Assembly (NCBI GenBank): GCA_028554645.1
Contig: JAQOOI010000021.1
Location: 1,302,001-1,366,000 of the forward strand
Length of the DNA stretch: 64,000 bases
Direction: 5' to 3'
Origin: Omphalotus guepiniiformis
Lineage: Eukaryota > Basidiomycota > Agaricomycetes > Agaricales > Omphalotaceae
Part shown: positions 1 to 10,821 of the stretch, piece after piece
Position numbering within the stretch: the stretch's first letter is position 1
Layout: each line of letters opens with the position of its first letter
Program-made: the position numbers and the translations under genes
Notes under the pieces: generated by a model
Seen by the model: the letters and a program-made list of their open reading frames with translations, nothing else
The model's database searches: none
Told to the model about the DNA's origin: nothing

Positions 1-2
1 TT

Positions 3-140
3 GCCGTGCTTGTAGCCATGCCATCTCCTCGCCATCGATCATCCACTCCCTCTGACAATGATGAGGAAGAAGTACCAGATGTTGCTATTGGAGTCACGCG
101 CTTGGGATGCAACACAAAGCCAGCGTCTCCAACTAATTAG
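3..140 (+). CDS. C-terminal end of a gene cut by the window edge
   Basis: The frame is open from the left edge to a TAG at 138-140. It would encode a short Ala/Val stretch, then a Ser/Pro- and acid-rich tail (PSPRHRSSTPSDNDEEE) ending in KPASPTN. Such low-complexity tails are common at fungal C-termini, and a T/C-rich AT-leaning stretch that looks like 3' flank follows the stop. There is no domain, so no function can be given. It could also be a chance open frame. Confidence 0.35.
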   Translation, partial: AVLVAMPSPRHRSSTPSDNDEEEVPDVAIGVTRLGCNTKPASPTN

Positions 141-1776
141 GTCTTGCTCTCGTAAATCGCTCCTTGCTCTGAAAGCTTGTACAGACTTTTTATCTCGTCC
201 AGTACATTCGCTCCCTCTTGCTAGCTTGTGTCTATACTTTATACCACTGTATTATCGCTTTCACATCATTTCCCTAATTTCTCCGCTGTCCGCCTACCAC
301 TACATACTTGCCTTCCCCTTGTACTTGTAGTACATATCTGGATATCAACATTTCAGATTATTGCCTATTACCTGCCTATACATTTTAGCATTTGTATTCT
401 CGTAGAGGTATCTGGGGGCTAGGGAAGGCCAGGGACGACATCCATTTGCATTTGTTCATCAGATTCGTTGATTCGTCTCTGTGCTGTGTAGATGCAGATT
501 GATCGTCTCAAGATCGCCCTGTTCTATTCAAGGGCTGCCCGCTTGCCCAAAGACTGAAGCCAGCCGTTATCATTTATCTTTGCGACGATTTGAAGTCAAC
601 GCATACAAGTCTACATAGTACATCGCTCAAATGAGAGAGAGCGACATTCTGCACTTGACCTGAAAGGCCAGTTATTTCCATAGAAGCCATGATGCACCCT
701 TGATGATCTTGGACGTAGAAGTACTCTATAAAGAGAATGTAGCACTGCCTTTTTCCGGGCTTTTTGGACTGATAAAAAAAAGCTGAATCCAGGTATAGCA
801 GGGTATAGCGCTGTATAGCTACGGCGTTTCCTGTGACTTGAGGTAACCAGGTTGGCAGGTCGACCGCGGATTTCCTGGGAGCCCATCCTGCGTCCTCCGT
901 TTCGAACTTGAAGAACTGCAGAAGTATGGCATGATCTTCTTCAAGTTCTTGAATTCTTGTGTAATTAGACACGACTCGTACCTGCCACGCTCAATGTTCA
1001 TAAACTTAAAGCCCTGTAAATACTAGCCCAGTAGTATAGTTCGTAGTTCGTTCTGCTTTTGCTAGCAGTCAGCTTCAAGAGGTCAGTCGCGCTTCTTTTG
1101 ATCTATGGGCAATCAGACTTGTTCGTAAAGGTATTATTCATAGATAAATTAGAGAGAGATGTTTTACCTGTCAATTCCAGTGCTCATTTAGTACGTCGAG
1201 AATTTGGATGAGGATGCCGCGCTTCGAGTTCCCGACATCCCGACAGCACTCAAGCAGGGTCAAGCACAGAGGTCAACGTAAATATCAGGTAAATATGGCA
1301 AAACTTCTGCGGTAATTGCCGGTGTACCATGACATTTTATCTCACAACGCTCACTAGTCTCGCCCGTATTATCCTGCTGTGCTCATATGTAGCTATGTGC
1401 CAGCTTCTACCTACCAAGTGCCAATGTACTACAGTACTGGCAATTTAGGTCAACCAGGAGGCTTTTGCGCGAGCACACACAGTGTGGCGTAATGGAAATT
1501 TACTTTGCAGAACTAGCTTGGGCCAACGCAAGGCCAACGCCGCTTGCACCAGACTTCAAGTTCTCCGGAACGCTTTTTACGCTTGTCAGAACTGTGTCTC
1601 TCGGCATTTTAAGTTGGTTAAACAGACAGGTGTTTAAAACTAATCGAAGCTTTCACTGGCATATAGATAATATGGCAGTGGTTATAAAGTCCTCGATGCT
1701 CTGGCAGTATCGAAACAGGTTTCCTTTCTAACCTTCCGTTTCTCTATCGCTCTTCACTAAGGACGCTGCACGATCA
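141..1776. other. Intergenic stretch, no gene recognised
   Basis: No conserved domain is visible. On the minus strand a frame at 574-972 is open for 132 codons but has only a GTG at its upstream end. An ATG at 1001 lies in another frame and could reach it only through a very short splice. The predicted peptide has no motif I know. The last 40 bases before 1777 are probably the 5' leader of the next gene. Confidence 0.4.
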
Positions 1777-4446
1777 ATGCCAGAAATGGCCTCGGTTGAC
1801 CACGACTTGAAAACGTCTCACATCTCGGGCCTTGCGAACGAGATTGATTTTGCTGGCATTGAGCCGACTCCGTTGGAAACAGGTAAGCTACCTTGGATAA
1901 TCTACTCGATTCATGTTGTTGGAAACTCATCACACAATCAGAAAAGCCGGGTGGTGAACTCAGTCGATCTCTGGGTTTTTCGAGGCAACCTCTGCTTCGT
2001 TGCCAACCGGCCTTTGATGTGATGAAATGGCTTTGTGTCATTATTCACCTATCAGTAATTGCAATACTATCACTTTTTGTCATGATGCAGGACATAATCC
2101 TTCACAGTCCAGAGGATGAGGGTATGATTATTTCCTTGAACATACAATCCCAGCTAATGCCACAGACGAACACACAGCCGAATATGATTCAAAGTATTTG
2201 AAACATGGCTTCGCTAGCTACATTGTCACGGTGAGTTAATTTTCTCCGTCCTTTGTCCATGCTTTCTTTGCTCAATAAGCAACAAGGCCTTCATTGCTTT
2301 GTTAACCCTGACCACCCAGAGACTGGCTCTCAGGCGCCAATTACACCTGCCCACTACATTTACAGCTAAACACAACGCCAACTCGGCGTGGATGGGCGTT
2401 GGCTCAGCTAGTCTGACTTTGCTTCAGTGCAGGGATATTGGGCTCAGAGACACCTTGGCCTCGACATGGCTTCCCTTGCTTTATTTGGGTACCCTGTCTG
2501 CGCTTCACTCGGTAACATCAAACCATGATTATATGCTTTGACTACTCTGTTTTTCAGCCATTCGAATTCCAAAGCATTGGTCTTCCCGATTTTTCGAAAG
2601 CGCCGCTTCGCAATGAGGTTTTCACGTGAGCTATCCGGCCACAATTTCATTCCAAGGATATTGGCTCATAGTTTTTGACTGTAGTGGTTCCAGTGCTCTA
2701 TCGACCGTTTTTTCCTTGAGTACTTTCAAGTTTACGGGCCTCAGCAGTGATGGCCTCGGGATGATATACGACGTTCCAATTCCAATTCCCGAGAATCAGA
2801 CCCAACTCAGTGATCTTCCGGATTCTGTGAAGGTCAAAGTGAATGCGACTTACTTCAACGTCACCTGTGGATTGTTGGAAGGAAGTATCAACAACGCAAA
2901 TGCGAGCTACAAGTTTTTTGTTAATAATGACAGTCAACTTGCTCTTGACATTCCGGCGCAATTTTGTACGTTGGTATAATAACGTTGGGCAAACTCCATG
3001 CTAATTTGACGTGATAAAGCGCAAAATTTGGTCGCACTTCGCACAGCTCCTTGGGGCCCGGGATTCGGAGCAGGCATTGAGCCAGCATCCGTGAGTTCCA
3101 GGGTAATCATCAACGTAACTCTAACACTGATGTTTACTTCAGCATTTGTCTCGTTGGCCGTCTACAATTGTTGTCTTGAGCACGGTTCCTATTCGAGACT
3201 CGCTCAATCGTATTGCTCAGGCTACACCTGTCATTCCACCGATGACTTGTAATTCACCCATGATTATGCCACTGCTAGTTCACAAACTGATTCATTCCAT
3301 TCACTAGACACACCGTTCAATTCAACTTTCCAACAAACTAGTACTGAGGAAATTGCAGCCTTAGGATGCAACCTTACTATACAGCCCTTGCCCCTGGTCG
3401 AAATTGATAAGGCCACCTTTGCTGTAATAAACAGCACGGCCAGTAAGACCTCGTCGATCTTGTCCACATTCCCTTCTGAAGTCCGTCAAGGTTTGCTAGA
3501 CATTGACAATTCATCGGATGCTTTGATATACGTGGTAAGCACATATCTATCAAGAAGTAAGACTTTGACTGACCATGCATAATTATGTCAGTGGGGTGTG
3601 TTGCCTACATCCGCTGTTTCCCCCCTGGATTTCCGGCTTCAAAAGAACTGCTTTGCCAATAATTCATCATGCGAACCCCTGTACGAAGCTGAACAGTCAG
3701 TCAATTTTGTGAAGCGTTCCAGTCTGATCCTAATAGAGAGGTGTCATAGATGCGTTATGGAGTCACTAAACGTCTTTCCGGATATCCTGCTAGGGAAGCG
3801 AATCTCAGCAGCAGCTATTGCTCTCGTTGATCTTGAAAATGTTCTTTCACGCATGTCTGCCATCGAGATCTGGGCCGGTACGTTGTTCAATAATTATCTG
3901 TCTTCCTTGATGACTTGAACGCGGCTCTAGAGAGCTTTGGGAATAATCAAATGTTTGCGAATACTCTTAGTTCCGAAGGCCAAGAAAGTTCTGCCAATTT
4001 GGGCATCCGAAAATTGAACGAAAATTTGGTGAAAGATTACGAAGTCTTCTTCAGTGTGGGTTATCGCGCAGTAAAAGTTGTAATCGCCGACTACTAATGG
4101 TATCTGTGTATTTCAGGTCGCGCGAGTCGATGTAAGCTGATCAACCCGTTATTTGAATAGCTGCTCAATACCACCTATACAGGCTATCGCGGCCCTTGCT
4201 CTTGCGATATTCCTGCTTATACTCGCCGTTCCATCCATACTTGATCAGAAGAATCCTAAGATCGACTCCCTTGGTCTCCTACACATAGTGTATCTGATCA
4301 ACAGTAATCCCAAGTTGCACAAGTTCATCACTAATATTGATAATCCCACTATCTCGGTCCTGAAAAGGGAAGGGAACAAGCTGCCAGTATCCTTCGTCGA
4401 GAAATTCGCGAGAGGCGTTGAAAAGCAGAGCGCTGCACCTTGCTGA
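1777..4446 (+). CDS. Multi-pass membrane protein of a fungal family of unknown function, many exons
   Basis: I read about a dozen exons, with introns at 1883-1941, 2122-2165, 2512-2557 and others, and every join that I worked through keeps frame. Exon 2 gives a membrane helix (MKWLCVIIHLSVIAILSLFV), exon 4 the segments FIALLTLTTQRLALRR and STWLPLLYLGTLSALHS, and the last exon the helix AIAALALAIFLLILAVPSI. Between the third and last helix lies a large, probably extracellular part with many N-glycosylation sequons and the segments VNATYFNVTCG, APWGPG and STVPIRDS. The tail GLLHIVYLINSNPKLHKFI is cytosolic by topology. This order matches a multi-helix family I recall from agaricomycete genomes, always annotated as hypothetical. 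The function is unknown. The start is the first ATG in frame with exon 2; exon borders after 3590 are less sure. Confidence 0.8.
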
Positions 4447-4867
4447 CTCGGATACATAATTTTGAATGAAAAAGTGGACAGAACTTGCACCTATTGATAC
4501 CAGTTAGATAGCGAGTGTTTGGTAGAATTCAGTACATCCGTTTATGTTAATTCCTGATGTTAATGCAACGCCAGACAATGTTCAACTTGAAGTTCCCGAA
4601 GAGATTTTGAGCGACGAGTCGGATAGTAAGGACCCTCGCTTCAAATGCAACAGACTGAGTAGAACCATACCGAGGCTCAGCGCTCAGCGCGCAATGTGTC
4701 GTACGTTAGATAGATGGTCCTCGCTCGGAGCAGGCTCGGACACATATGAACTTAGTGATTCCGGTCCACGTGTACTCATGGCCAGTGGACCTTGAACTCG
4801 GCTATCACCTGGGACTGTAGAGTGTCCGTCGACGACGACCAAGTACTACAGTATTTATTGTCGACTT
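4447..4867. other. Intergenic region upstream of the glutaredoxin-like gene
   Basis: A frame of 83 codons at 4544-4795 is open but has no motif and starts with a non-ATG codon. The part nearest the next gene is probably its promoter and contains a CACGTG box. Confidence 0.4.
4767..4772. promoter_or_regulatory. CACGTG palindrome (E-box type)
   Basis: The palindrome lies 95 bases before the ATG of the glutaredoxin-like gene. In fungi CACGTG is bound by Cbf1/USF-type bHLH proteins. Use here is inferred from position only. Confidence 0.3.
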
Positions 4868-5302
4868 ATGCGTCCATTGACAACAGCAGCAGCTCGTCTT
4901 CCTCGACTCACCCTCTTCTCTGGACCTAGTTGCTCTCTCTGTGATGTAAAGACCTCAAATTTATTTCATGGATAGCGATATGAGCTCACACACAGTCGCA
5001 TACACAGACCGCGAAAGAAGAGTTGGCAAAAGTCAGACAGAAGGTATGGTTTTTGTTGCTTTTTCATGCGAAAGTACGGAAGATAATGGAATATCCATGT
5101 TCAGCGACCATTTCATCTCGAGACGATCAACATTCAGGATCCGGGTCAGGAACGGTGGAAACGCAAGTATGTCTATTGGATACCAGCTTTGCATTTAGAA
5201 GGGAAGGAGATTGCGAAGGGCAGATGGGACGCGTCGGTAGTGACTCAGGCGTTGCAGCAGTGGGACGAACAGGAAGCGATGGACGCGAAGAGCGGGCAGT
5301 AG
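4868..5302 (+). CDS. Small glutaredoxin-like protein (DUF836 type)
   Basis: Three exons (4868-4945, 5008-5043, 5105-5302) with GT..AG introns join in frame to a 103-residue protein. The N-terminal strand RLTLFSGPSCSLCD carries the C-x-x-C site (Cys23 and Cys26). The helix AKEELAKVRQ follows, then the cis-proline strand YVYWIPALHLEGKEIAKGRW and a short C-terminal helix. Length and order fit the glutaredoxin-like family that includes yeast YDR286C and human C5orf63. In that family the fold is thioredoxin-like; redox activity and partners are poorly known. The first 10 residues (MRPLTTAAAR) are basic and could be a short mitochondrial leader, which is an inference. The last exon overlaps the start of the next gene in another frame. 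Confidence 0.85.
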
Positions 5303-6462
5303 AACTTTCCACCAGCGCCACTTCCGACTTCTTCACTTCTGTTCCCTCTGATTACCTCTTCTTCACCGACAATTCTACTTCTGGTACTTCGTACTTGGGC
5401 TCGCAGAACTGGGGGCTTTACACTCGGCACACTTCAGATGTCCTAGGTCCCTTCGACCCGCGCCTCGCCACTGACTCACTTCCAGATAGTGATGTCGATA
5501 CCAGCGCCCAACCCTCTGCACTTTGTTTCAATTGTGGATCGCCTTCACACGTCGTTGGTTCTTGCCCTGAACCTCTCGACCGCTCCTTGGTCGCGCTCTC
5601 TCGAGATATGCATGAATTCTTCCGTGATCGACTAAACCACGATCGAATAGGAAGCGGGTTCACTGGGCGACTGTACGCCGTGGAGGAGTGGAAGAACACG
5701 AGATTACACTGGACAAATCATTTCGTACCCGGTACAATCAAAGGTGTCGATTTGAGAAGTGCACTGGGTATGAGCAATCTTATTCCGCCAGAAGGTGGTG
5801 ATATCGATGACACAGTGCGCGCGAGAGAAGAGGATGCTCAAGGCGAAGCTCAGAAAGAGTGGCTACAGAATATGGCAATATGGGGTTATCCACCTGGATG
5901 GGCGACGCATGCCGACCCGAGAGAAGCTGTAAGAGACCGTATACTTAGCTTTTGTTTTGACGAGGAAGAACACGAGGAGTTTTGTGTGTATGGAGAGGGT
6001 GAGACTGAAATTCTCCTTCTACATCATCGTACCACATCTGCTATGGAGACCTCTCGCGACGAATCTGATAGTGAATCTAGCTCAGAAATCGAGCAGTCTA
6101 ATACTCCTTTGCAAACTTCGAACAGCCGTACTAGAAGATGGGCAACGTATCCTCCGACCCAGTTCTCTTCGTCACTTCTTCCTGTGTATAATGGGTTTGC
6201 CTTACCTCCGGTCGGATGTGAACCAACTCAAATTGGCAACAGCCACCATAGAGACTCTGTATGGGACATACGACCACCCGAACCCATGGAATCTCCCCCT
6301 CCACCACCCGTAGAAGCTCCCCCACCGCTTCCTCCATCTTCACCACCTCCGCCGCTACCACCTCAGCCTCCATTACCATTAAATGCTGCGCGAGATGCAT
6401 TAACTCTCCCTTTCCCTTACCTTTATGATGAATGTGATATGGAGATGTCTGACGAAGACTGA
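5224..6462 (+). CDS. Zinc-knuckle and PSP-domain protein, probable RNA-processing factor
   Basis: The frame is open to a TGA at 6460-6462, about 412 residues from the ATG at 5224. A CCHC zinc knuckle (CFNCGSPSHVVGSC) sits near residue 100. About 100 residues later comes a PSP-like segment (LRSALGM, then KEWLQNMAIWGYPPGW), as in ZCCHC8/SF3b-associated proteins. The C-terminus is acidic/Ser-rich, then proline-rich (PPPPPVEAPPPLPP) and ends in acidic residues. ZCCHC8-type proteins act in nuclear RNA surveillance; whether this one does is inference. The start is unsettled: the open frame extends upstream over the glutaredoxin-like gene, the next in-frame ATG after that gene comes only behind the zinc knuckle, and a spliced 5' exon is possible. 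Confidence 0.75.
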   Translation: MGRVGSDSGVAAVGRTGSDGREERAVELSTSATSDFFTSVPSDYLFFTDNSTSGTSYLGSQNWGLYTRHTSDVLGPFDPRLATDSLPDSDVDTSAQPSALCFNCGSPSHVVGSCPEPLDRSLVALSRDMHEFFRDRLNHDRIGSGFTGRLYAVEEWKNTRLHWTNHFVPGTIKGVDLRSALGMSNLIPPEGGDIDDTVRAREEDAQGEAQKEWLQNMAIWGYPPGWATHADPREAVRDRILSFCFDEEEHEEFCVYGEGETEILLLHHRTTSAMETSRDESDSESSSEIEQSNTPLQTSNSRTRRWATYPPTQFSSSLLPVYNGFALPPVGCEPTQIGNSHHRDSVWDIRPPEPMESPPPPPVEAPPPLPPSSPPPPLPPQPPLPLNAARDALTLPFPYLYDECDMEMSDED

Positions 6463-6618
6463 TATCCGTGTTGGGACATCACATACCAAGATATATACCA
6501 CAGATGTATTATTCATTTCTGCCGTGTTTGAAGAATGGGAGGTATTAGCTACTAGTTGTGTGCTCGTGAAGTGATTCGAAACCATAGAAGAGGCCATGAA
6601 AATAAAGTAAGGGTAAAT

Positions 6619-9095
6619 TCACCGGCCAGCGATGATTCGAACAGCTTCACCATCTACAAGGCCATTGGTCTGACCTCCACCAACAATCCCAGAAATAGTC
6701 TTCTGCAAATCCGTCCACTCCGACTCCCTGGGTATTGCCATGTCACCAATGTCATAAACATACAGCTTACCATCGCTGCCTCCCAATGCAGCACGGCGAC
6801 CATCTTTCTTATCCCATTGAAGCTTGTTCAAAGCGCGCCCAGATCCTACGCTGGTTGACACAATAGGTACCTGCGCGCAGAACATGTTTAGTCTTTTCTG
6901 CATTATTAGACAAGCGAGGACACTAACCTCAGTGTCCACATTCAAATTCCAAAGATCAAACTTGCCCGAGCCATCAACAGCACCGAACATGGCTGGGTGC
7001 GTAGGGTGCCATCGAACATCATAGACCGGGTCATCAGCCTCATCAAATGAGTATACTGGAGCAATTGTATGCGGCGTGGTAGATGGCTTCGCAAGAGACT
7101 TTGCCCTCCATAGCTTCACCGTCCAGTCCACTGAACTCGTCAAGAATAAATCAGAGAAGTCAACCGACCCGCTCGTCGGGTGGAAGTGAAGTCCCATTAT
7201 TGGTCCAGCATGGCCTTTGTAAACATCATACTGGTTCAACCCTGCTTTGGCTCCAGCACGGTCATAACGGTTGGCCTGGTAGATATTTCCCTCTTCAGTG
7301 CCGACCCAAAACGCCGTAGTTTCGTTATCAGGAAAGTCCAAGGCGGTGATAGCGACCTCGCCAGTTTTGTTGTGCCCTGCGTGAATAAGTTCCATGGTTT
7401 CCTGGAGGTACGACATTAAACTGTTCAAAATGACATCAAGACAAGCGGAAGCAGTACCTGCGGTTGCGCGAGCATGTCTACCAACCAACTGCATACAGTC
7501 CCGTCGGTACTACAGGTGATCAGATTGTGGGCATTCTGGGTACCCACCATCTGCATTGCATAAACAGGATGCGTGTGTCCAGAAGCAGACAGAGGGGTCT
7601 TGAGAACGGGCAGGTGCTTTGATCGGTTATCCCACAAAAGAATCTGACCAGAATACGTCCCACCGAAGACAAGATTGGAATGGAAAGGAGAGAACGTTAC
7701 TGAGAGAACGTCGGACTGTGAGAGATCCATCAATGATTAAAAATCCCACAGCGCAACGAGGAGGAAGCCTTACGGACTTGAGAATGGAAAACAAATTCAG
7801 GTCTTTCAAGAAGGTGAAGATTCCAGACCGCAACGATGCCATCTGGTTCGTTTAAAGCAGCAGGATTCTTATTATAGGACGCAACACTCAGTTCAGGATA
7901 CTGCAGCCAATGTGAGATGGTGACAATTTTCGTGAACGCATGACATACTTGTGGTGACCAATCCACATCTGTTATAGACCGATTCTTTGTATAACGCTCG
8001 TCCGAGAATTCGCAGACGCGCTTCAAACGACCTTCCGATTCGTCGCTATACCATAATTTTAGAACATCAAATGTCAGTTATATTGCATCCATACCTCCCA
8101 GTTTCGGTTCCTACCCTGTAGTCGCGAGTGTAGTCGTAGTCATTGAGCGCACGATAGAACATCTTGGTAGTCGAATCCACGAATTCCAGAAGTTCAGGAG
8201 CAGCCAATATACTTGCTAGTTCCTCGGGAGGAATTTCTATGGCATCGAAATGAGTTGAGAGAAAAAATTTTAATCAATGACGAACGCACCTCTAATCTCC
8301 TCTTCTATCTCCTTGTCTAGCTGAACGCTCTCCTCTTCCAATTCCCTATCGCGAGCTGCCTGAAGTGCCTCCAAGTCAAACTCAGAGAGTGACCGCTGGT
8401 GCGAATACTCTTCATTCGGTGTATCTGTCTCTACTTCAATAGTCTGCACTTCCTTGTTATATATCACGCGCTCCTACACATGATATGGTTAGATGGCCGT
8501 GAGCATCGCTCTGACTAGGTAGAAATACTTTTCTAGGAAGTTCGAATAGTTCCTGCTCGACATCAATAAGATCAGGAAGGAAACGAGGAGTCATTTCTCT
8601 GCAAGAAAATTCATGAATTGGCTGGGTTAATAATTATCCAGACTTACCGCTCGATGACATTGTCCGTCGCAGAATTCGCAGAGGGTGCCAATGTTGTACC
8701 AATGCTAGATGCGAAATCACTGTTCCTACTGGCCCGGCCAGACAGAGAGCTCGGAAGGTTGGAAGAAGGTCCTAGATTCGGTGTGCCAGGAATGGAGGAG
8801 GATGGCGTCAAGTCACCAGTACTGTCACGACCTGCGCCTGGTCCACGACTTTCGCGTAGAAGTAGACCGACTAGGTCATCAACATCAGTAGCACCTCTTC
8901 TTGGGGTAGACGGTCCAGCGGTCTGATACAAGTTGTAGACGATGAACGAGCAACAATAATGCAAGGAAAACTTACATCCGAGGTCCTTCGATCTGAATCT
9001 GCCTTCTGCCTATCAGCTCTTGCTTTGCGTAGCTCAGCAAGCTTTGCTCTTTTGGCCTCAATTTCTTGTCGACGCTTGTCGGACGTTGAGGACAT
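6619..9095 (-). CDS. DYNC1I: Cytoplasmic dynein intermediate chain
   Basis: About ten exons on the minus strand. The N-terminus [19 protein letters not shown] with [12 protein letters not shown] is the charged coiled coil that binds dynactin p150Glued in this family. It is followed by a Ser/Pro-rich linker, a short segment that may bind dynein light chains ([15 protein letters not shown]), and a C-terminal WD40 propeller. Blades visible include [49 protein letters not shown] and [24 protein letters not shown]. The product is the scaffold that links dynein heavy chain to cargo adaptors for minus-end transport and nuclear positioning. The ATG at 9095 is chosen because the family starts with such a charged helix; no in-frame ATG lies closer upstream. 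Confidence 0.93.
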
Positions 9096-9468
9096 AGTGG
9101 ATGTTGGTGGTGACACTGGGGGAGAAAGACTTGCACGTGGCCTTCCTACGCGTCGCGTCCTTCTGGTAGTGCCAAGAAGATCCCACTTCCTTTTGCTCTC
9201 CTTCGACCCATTTGCAATGTCCCTGTTTGCCAGATATTGCTCTTACTGGCTTCCCTTGATTGAGGGTGTCGGATGAATTATCGGGATCTTCGAAGATCGC
9301 AAAACCAAAACTAAAGAGAAAGCAGATCTCCGCCTGCTTTTATACTTCGCATTCTCAGTGATACGGTACATGCAATCCTGCTCTTTCGTCCCTCAGTGGC
9401 TTATGGTGATACACACGGCATACTACAAAAACTAGGAGAATCAAAATCATATGGACCTTGTATAGGGT
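9096..9468. other. Intergenic, promoter side of the dynein gene
   Basis: No gene is seen. The right part is the 3' flank of the first metallo-hydrolase and the left part the promoter of the dynein intermediate chain. Confidence 0.5.
9134..9139. promoter_or_regulatory. CACGTG palindrome upstream of the dynein intermediate chain
   Basis: The site lies about 40 bases before the ATG at 9095, within the probable 5' leader or core promoter. Factor binding is inferred. Confidence 0.3.
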
Positions 9469-10365
9469 TTACGCGGAAGGAATTTCTCCTGGCCAGAATG
9501 CATCGCCACCTTTGTTCACCTTATACCATCCCTCGTCATGTGCCAGGATCACCTTTGTCCGAGGCAACTGAGAGAATTCATTAATCCGCCTTATATTGGT
9601 TTCCGCAGCTTCCTTGTCATGGTGTGCACATATGCTGCCGCCAGACTCCGAAGCGCGGATAGCTATCTCAGACTCCCCCGTGATCAGAGCCCAATGATGA
9701 GCGCTATCCCCTCCCAAAAGAATCCATCCTCCGTCGGCGGAAGTGCGCGCAAGAACGATAACGTGGCCCGGGAGGTGACCAGCAGCATCAACGATGTATA
9801 GGCTACCATCTTCATAATAGTCTAGTGCGTGAGGGAATGGACCGAGGGCCGGACATTCGGATGTGCGGAGAAACTTGGTGCGTTCAGGCGGAAGGAGATC
9901 ACTTTCAAATCCAGAGGAAGGATCCGCAGGATATCCAGGGTGCAGCAAGCTAGCTGAACCTTCCCCTACCAAGAATGTGCTTTTTTCGAACACCTTCGTA
10001 TTGCCTACGTGGTCCCAGTGGCAATGCGAAAAGCAGACAGTGGAGATATCTGAGGGAGAAAGCCCTCCTTTGGCAAGAGACTCGGCAGCATCTTGCGGGA
10101 CACGAGCGGGATCGAACACAGATTTGAGTCTCTGCCGTACCAGGGGGGGATAGGTATCCATGTCCTTTCGAATGCCGAGATCAAAGACGAACTTATCCCC
10201 CCTCTCCGAGTGTCGTATGAGAAATGACAACGATGGCACGATGACAAAAGAGTTTGGGGCCGCATTGTGGAGAAACCTATGCAATGGAAGATTCAGCACC
10301 CCTGCTTCAAGAGCAGAGACGCGACAATATGCTTGTTTTTCACGCGGAAGTGGTAAACCTTTCAT
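9469..10365 (-). CDS. Metallo-beta-lactamase-fold hydrolase, lactonase-like (copy 1)
   Basis: One uninterrupted 298-residue frame with an ATG start. The binuclear metal site is complete: SHCHWDH gives His114, His116, Asp118 and His119; AAGHLPGH gives His197; GGDSAHH gives Asp220; ILAHDEGW gives His276. The spacing fits N-acyl-homoserine-lactonase-like and related lactone hydrolases. There is no signal peptide, so a cytosolic enzyme is likely. The substrate is unknown; lactone ring opening (quorum quenching or mycotoxin detoxification) is one possibility by family only. It is followed upstream by a tandem paralogue in the same orientation. The lack of introns is unusual beside its intron-rich neighbours. 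Confidence 0.88.
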   Translation of the reverse strand: MKGLPLPREKQAYCRVSALEAGVLNLPLHRFLHNAAPNSFVIVPSLSFLIRHSERGDKFVFDLGIRKDMDTYPPLVRQRLKSVFDPARVPQDAAESLAKGGLSPSDISTVCFSHCHWDHVGNTKVFEKSTFLVGEGSASLLHPGYPADPSSGFESDLLPPERTKFLRTSECPALGPFPHALDYYEDGSLYIVDAAGHLPGHVIVLARTSADGGWILLGGDSAHHWALITGESEIAIRASESGGSICAHHDKEAAETNIRRINEFSQLPRTKVILAHDEGWYKVNKGGDAFWPGEIPSA

Positions 10366-10821
10366 TTGCCCTTCAAAGTTTCAGCGACTGGACGATTACT
10401 GATCAGTAAGTGTAACGCTGCGCCGTGGCAATGACTACAGATACTCACTAATATGATACAGCTGTCTGTGCGAGGACGCAACAGAGGAATGATGGATGCG
10501 TCAGCCAACACATCTACTTATATCTGTTGCTCCCATTGCCCCTCGAATTTCTCATGGCGTCGCGTCATTCTCGCACCGAGTTGAAGTTTGTGAATTCTGG
10601 ACAAAGGAGTCGCAAAAGAGTTCACCCTTTGTCCCGCCTATCGACATCTGTGACGATGAAAGCTGGAATAGTCTTTCCTTATGTAGGGTCAGGCGCCTCA
10701 ATTTTCTCAAAGATTGACAATGAGAGCCTTCGGAGTACGTAGTAACAAATCATCACGAGATATGCAAAATCAGTCATATGAGACGCTTCCATGCAGACTG
10801 AGCGTAGGAGCTCACGCCGCC
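10366..10821. other. Spacer between the tandem metallo-hydrolases
   Basis: It holds the promoter of copy 1 and the 3' end of copy 2. Open frames here are short and show no motif. I see no repeat or transposon end that would mark the duplication. Confidence 0.5.

Noticed and set aside
6131..6400. Minus-strand frame opposite the proline-rich tail
   Set aside because: It mirrors the low-complexity coding strand; Met/Glu/Val-rich and without a motif.
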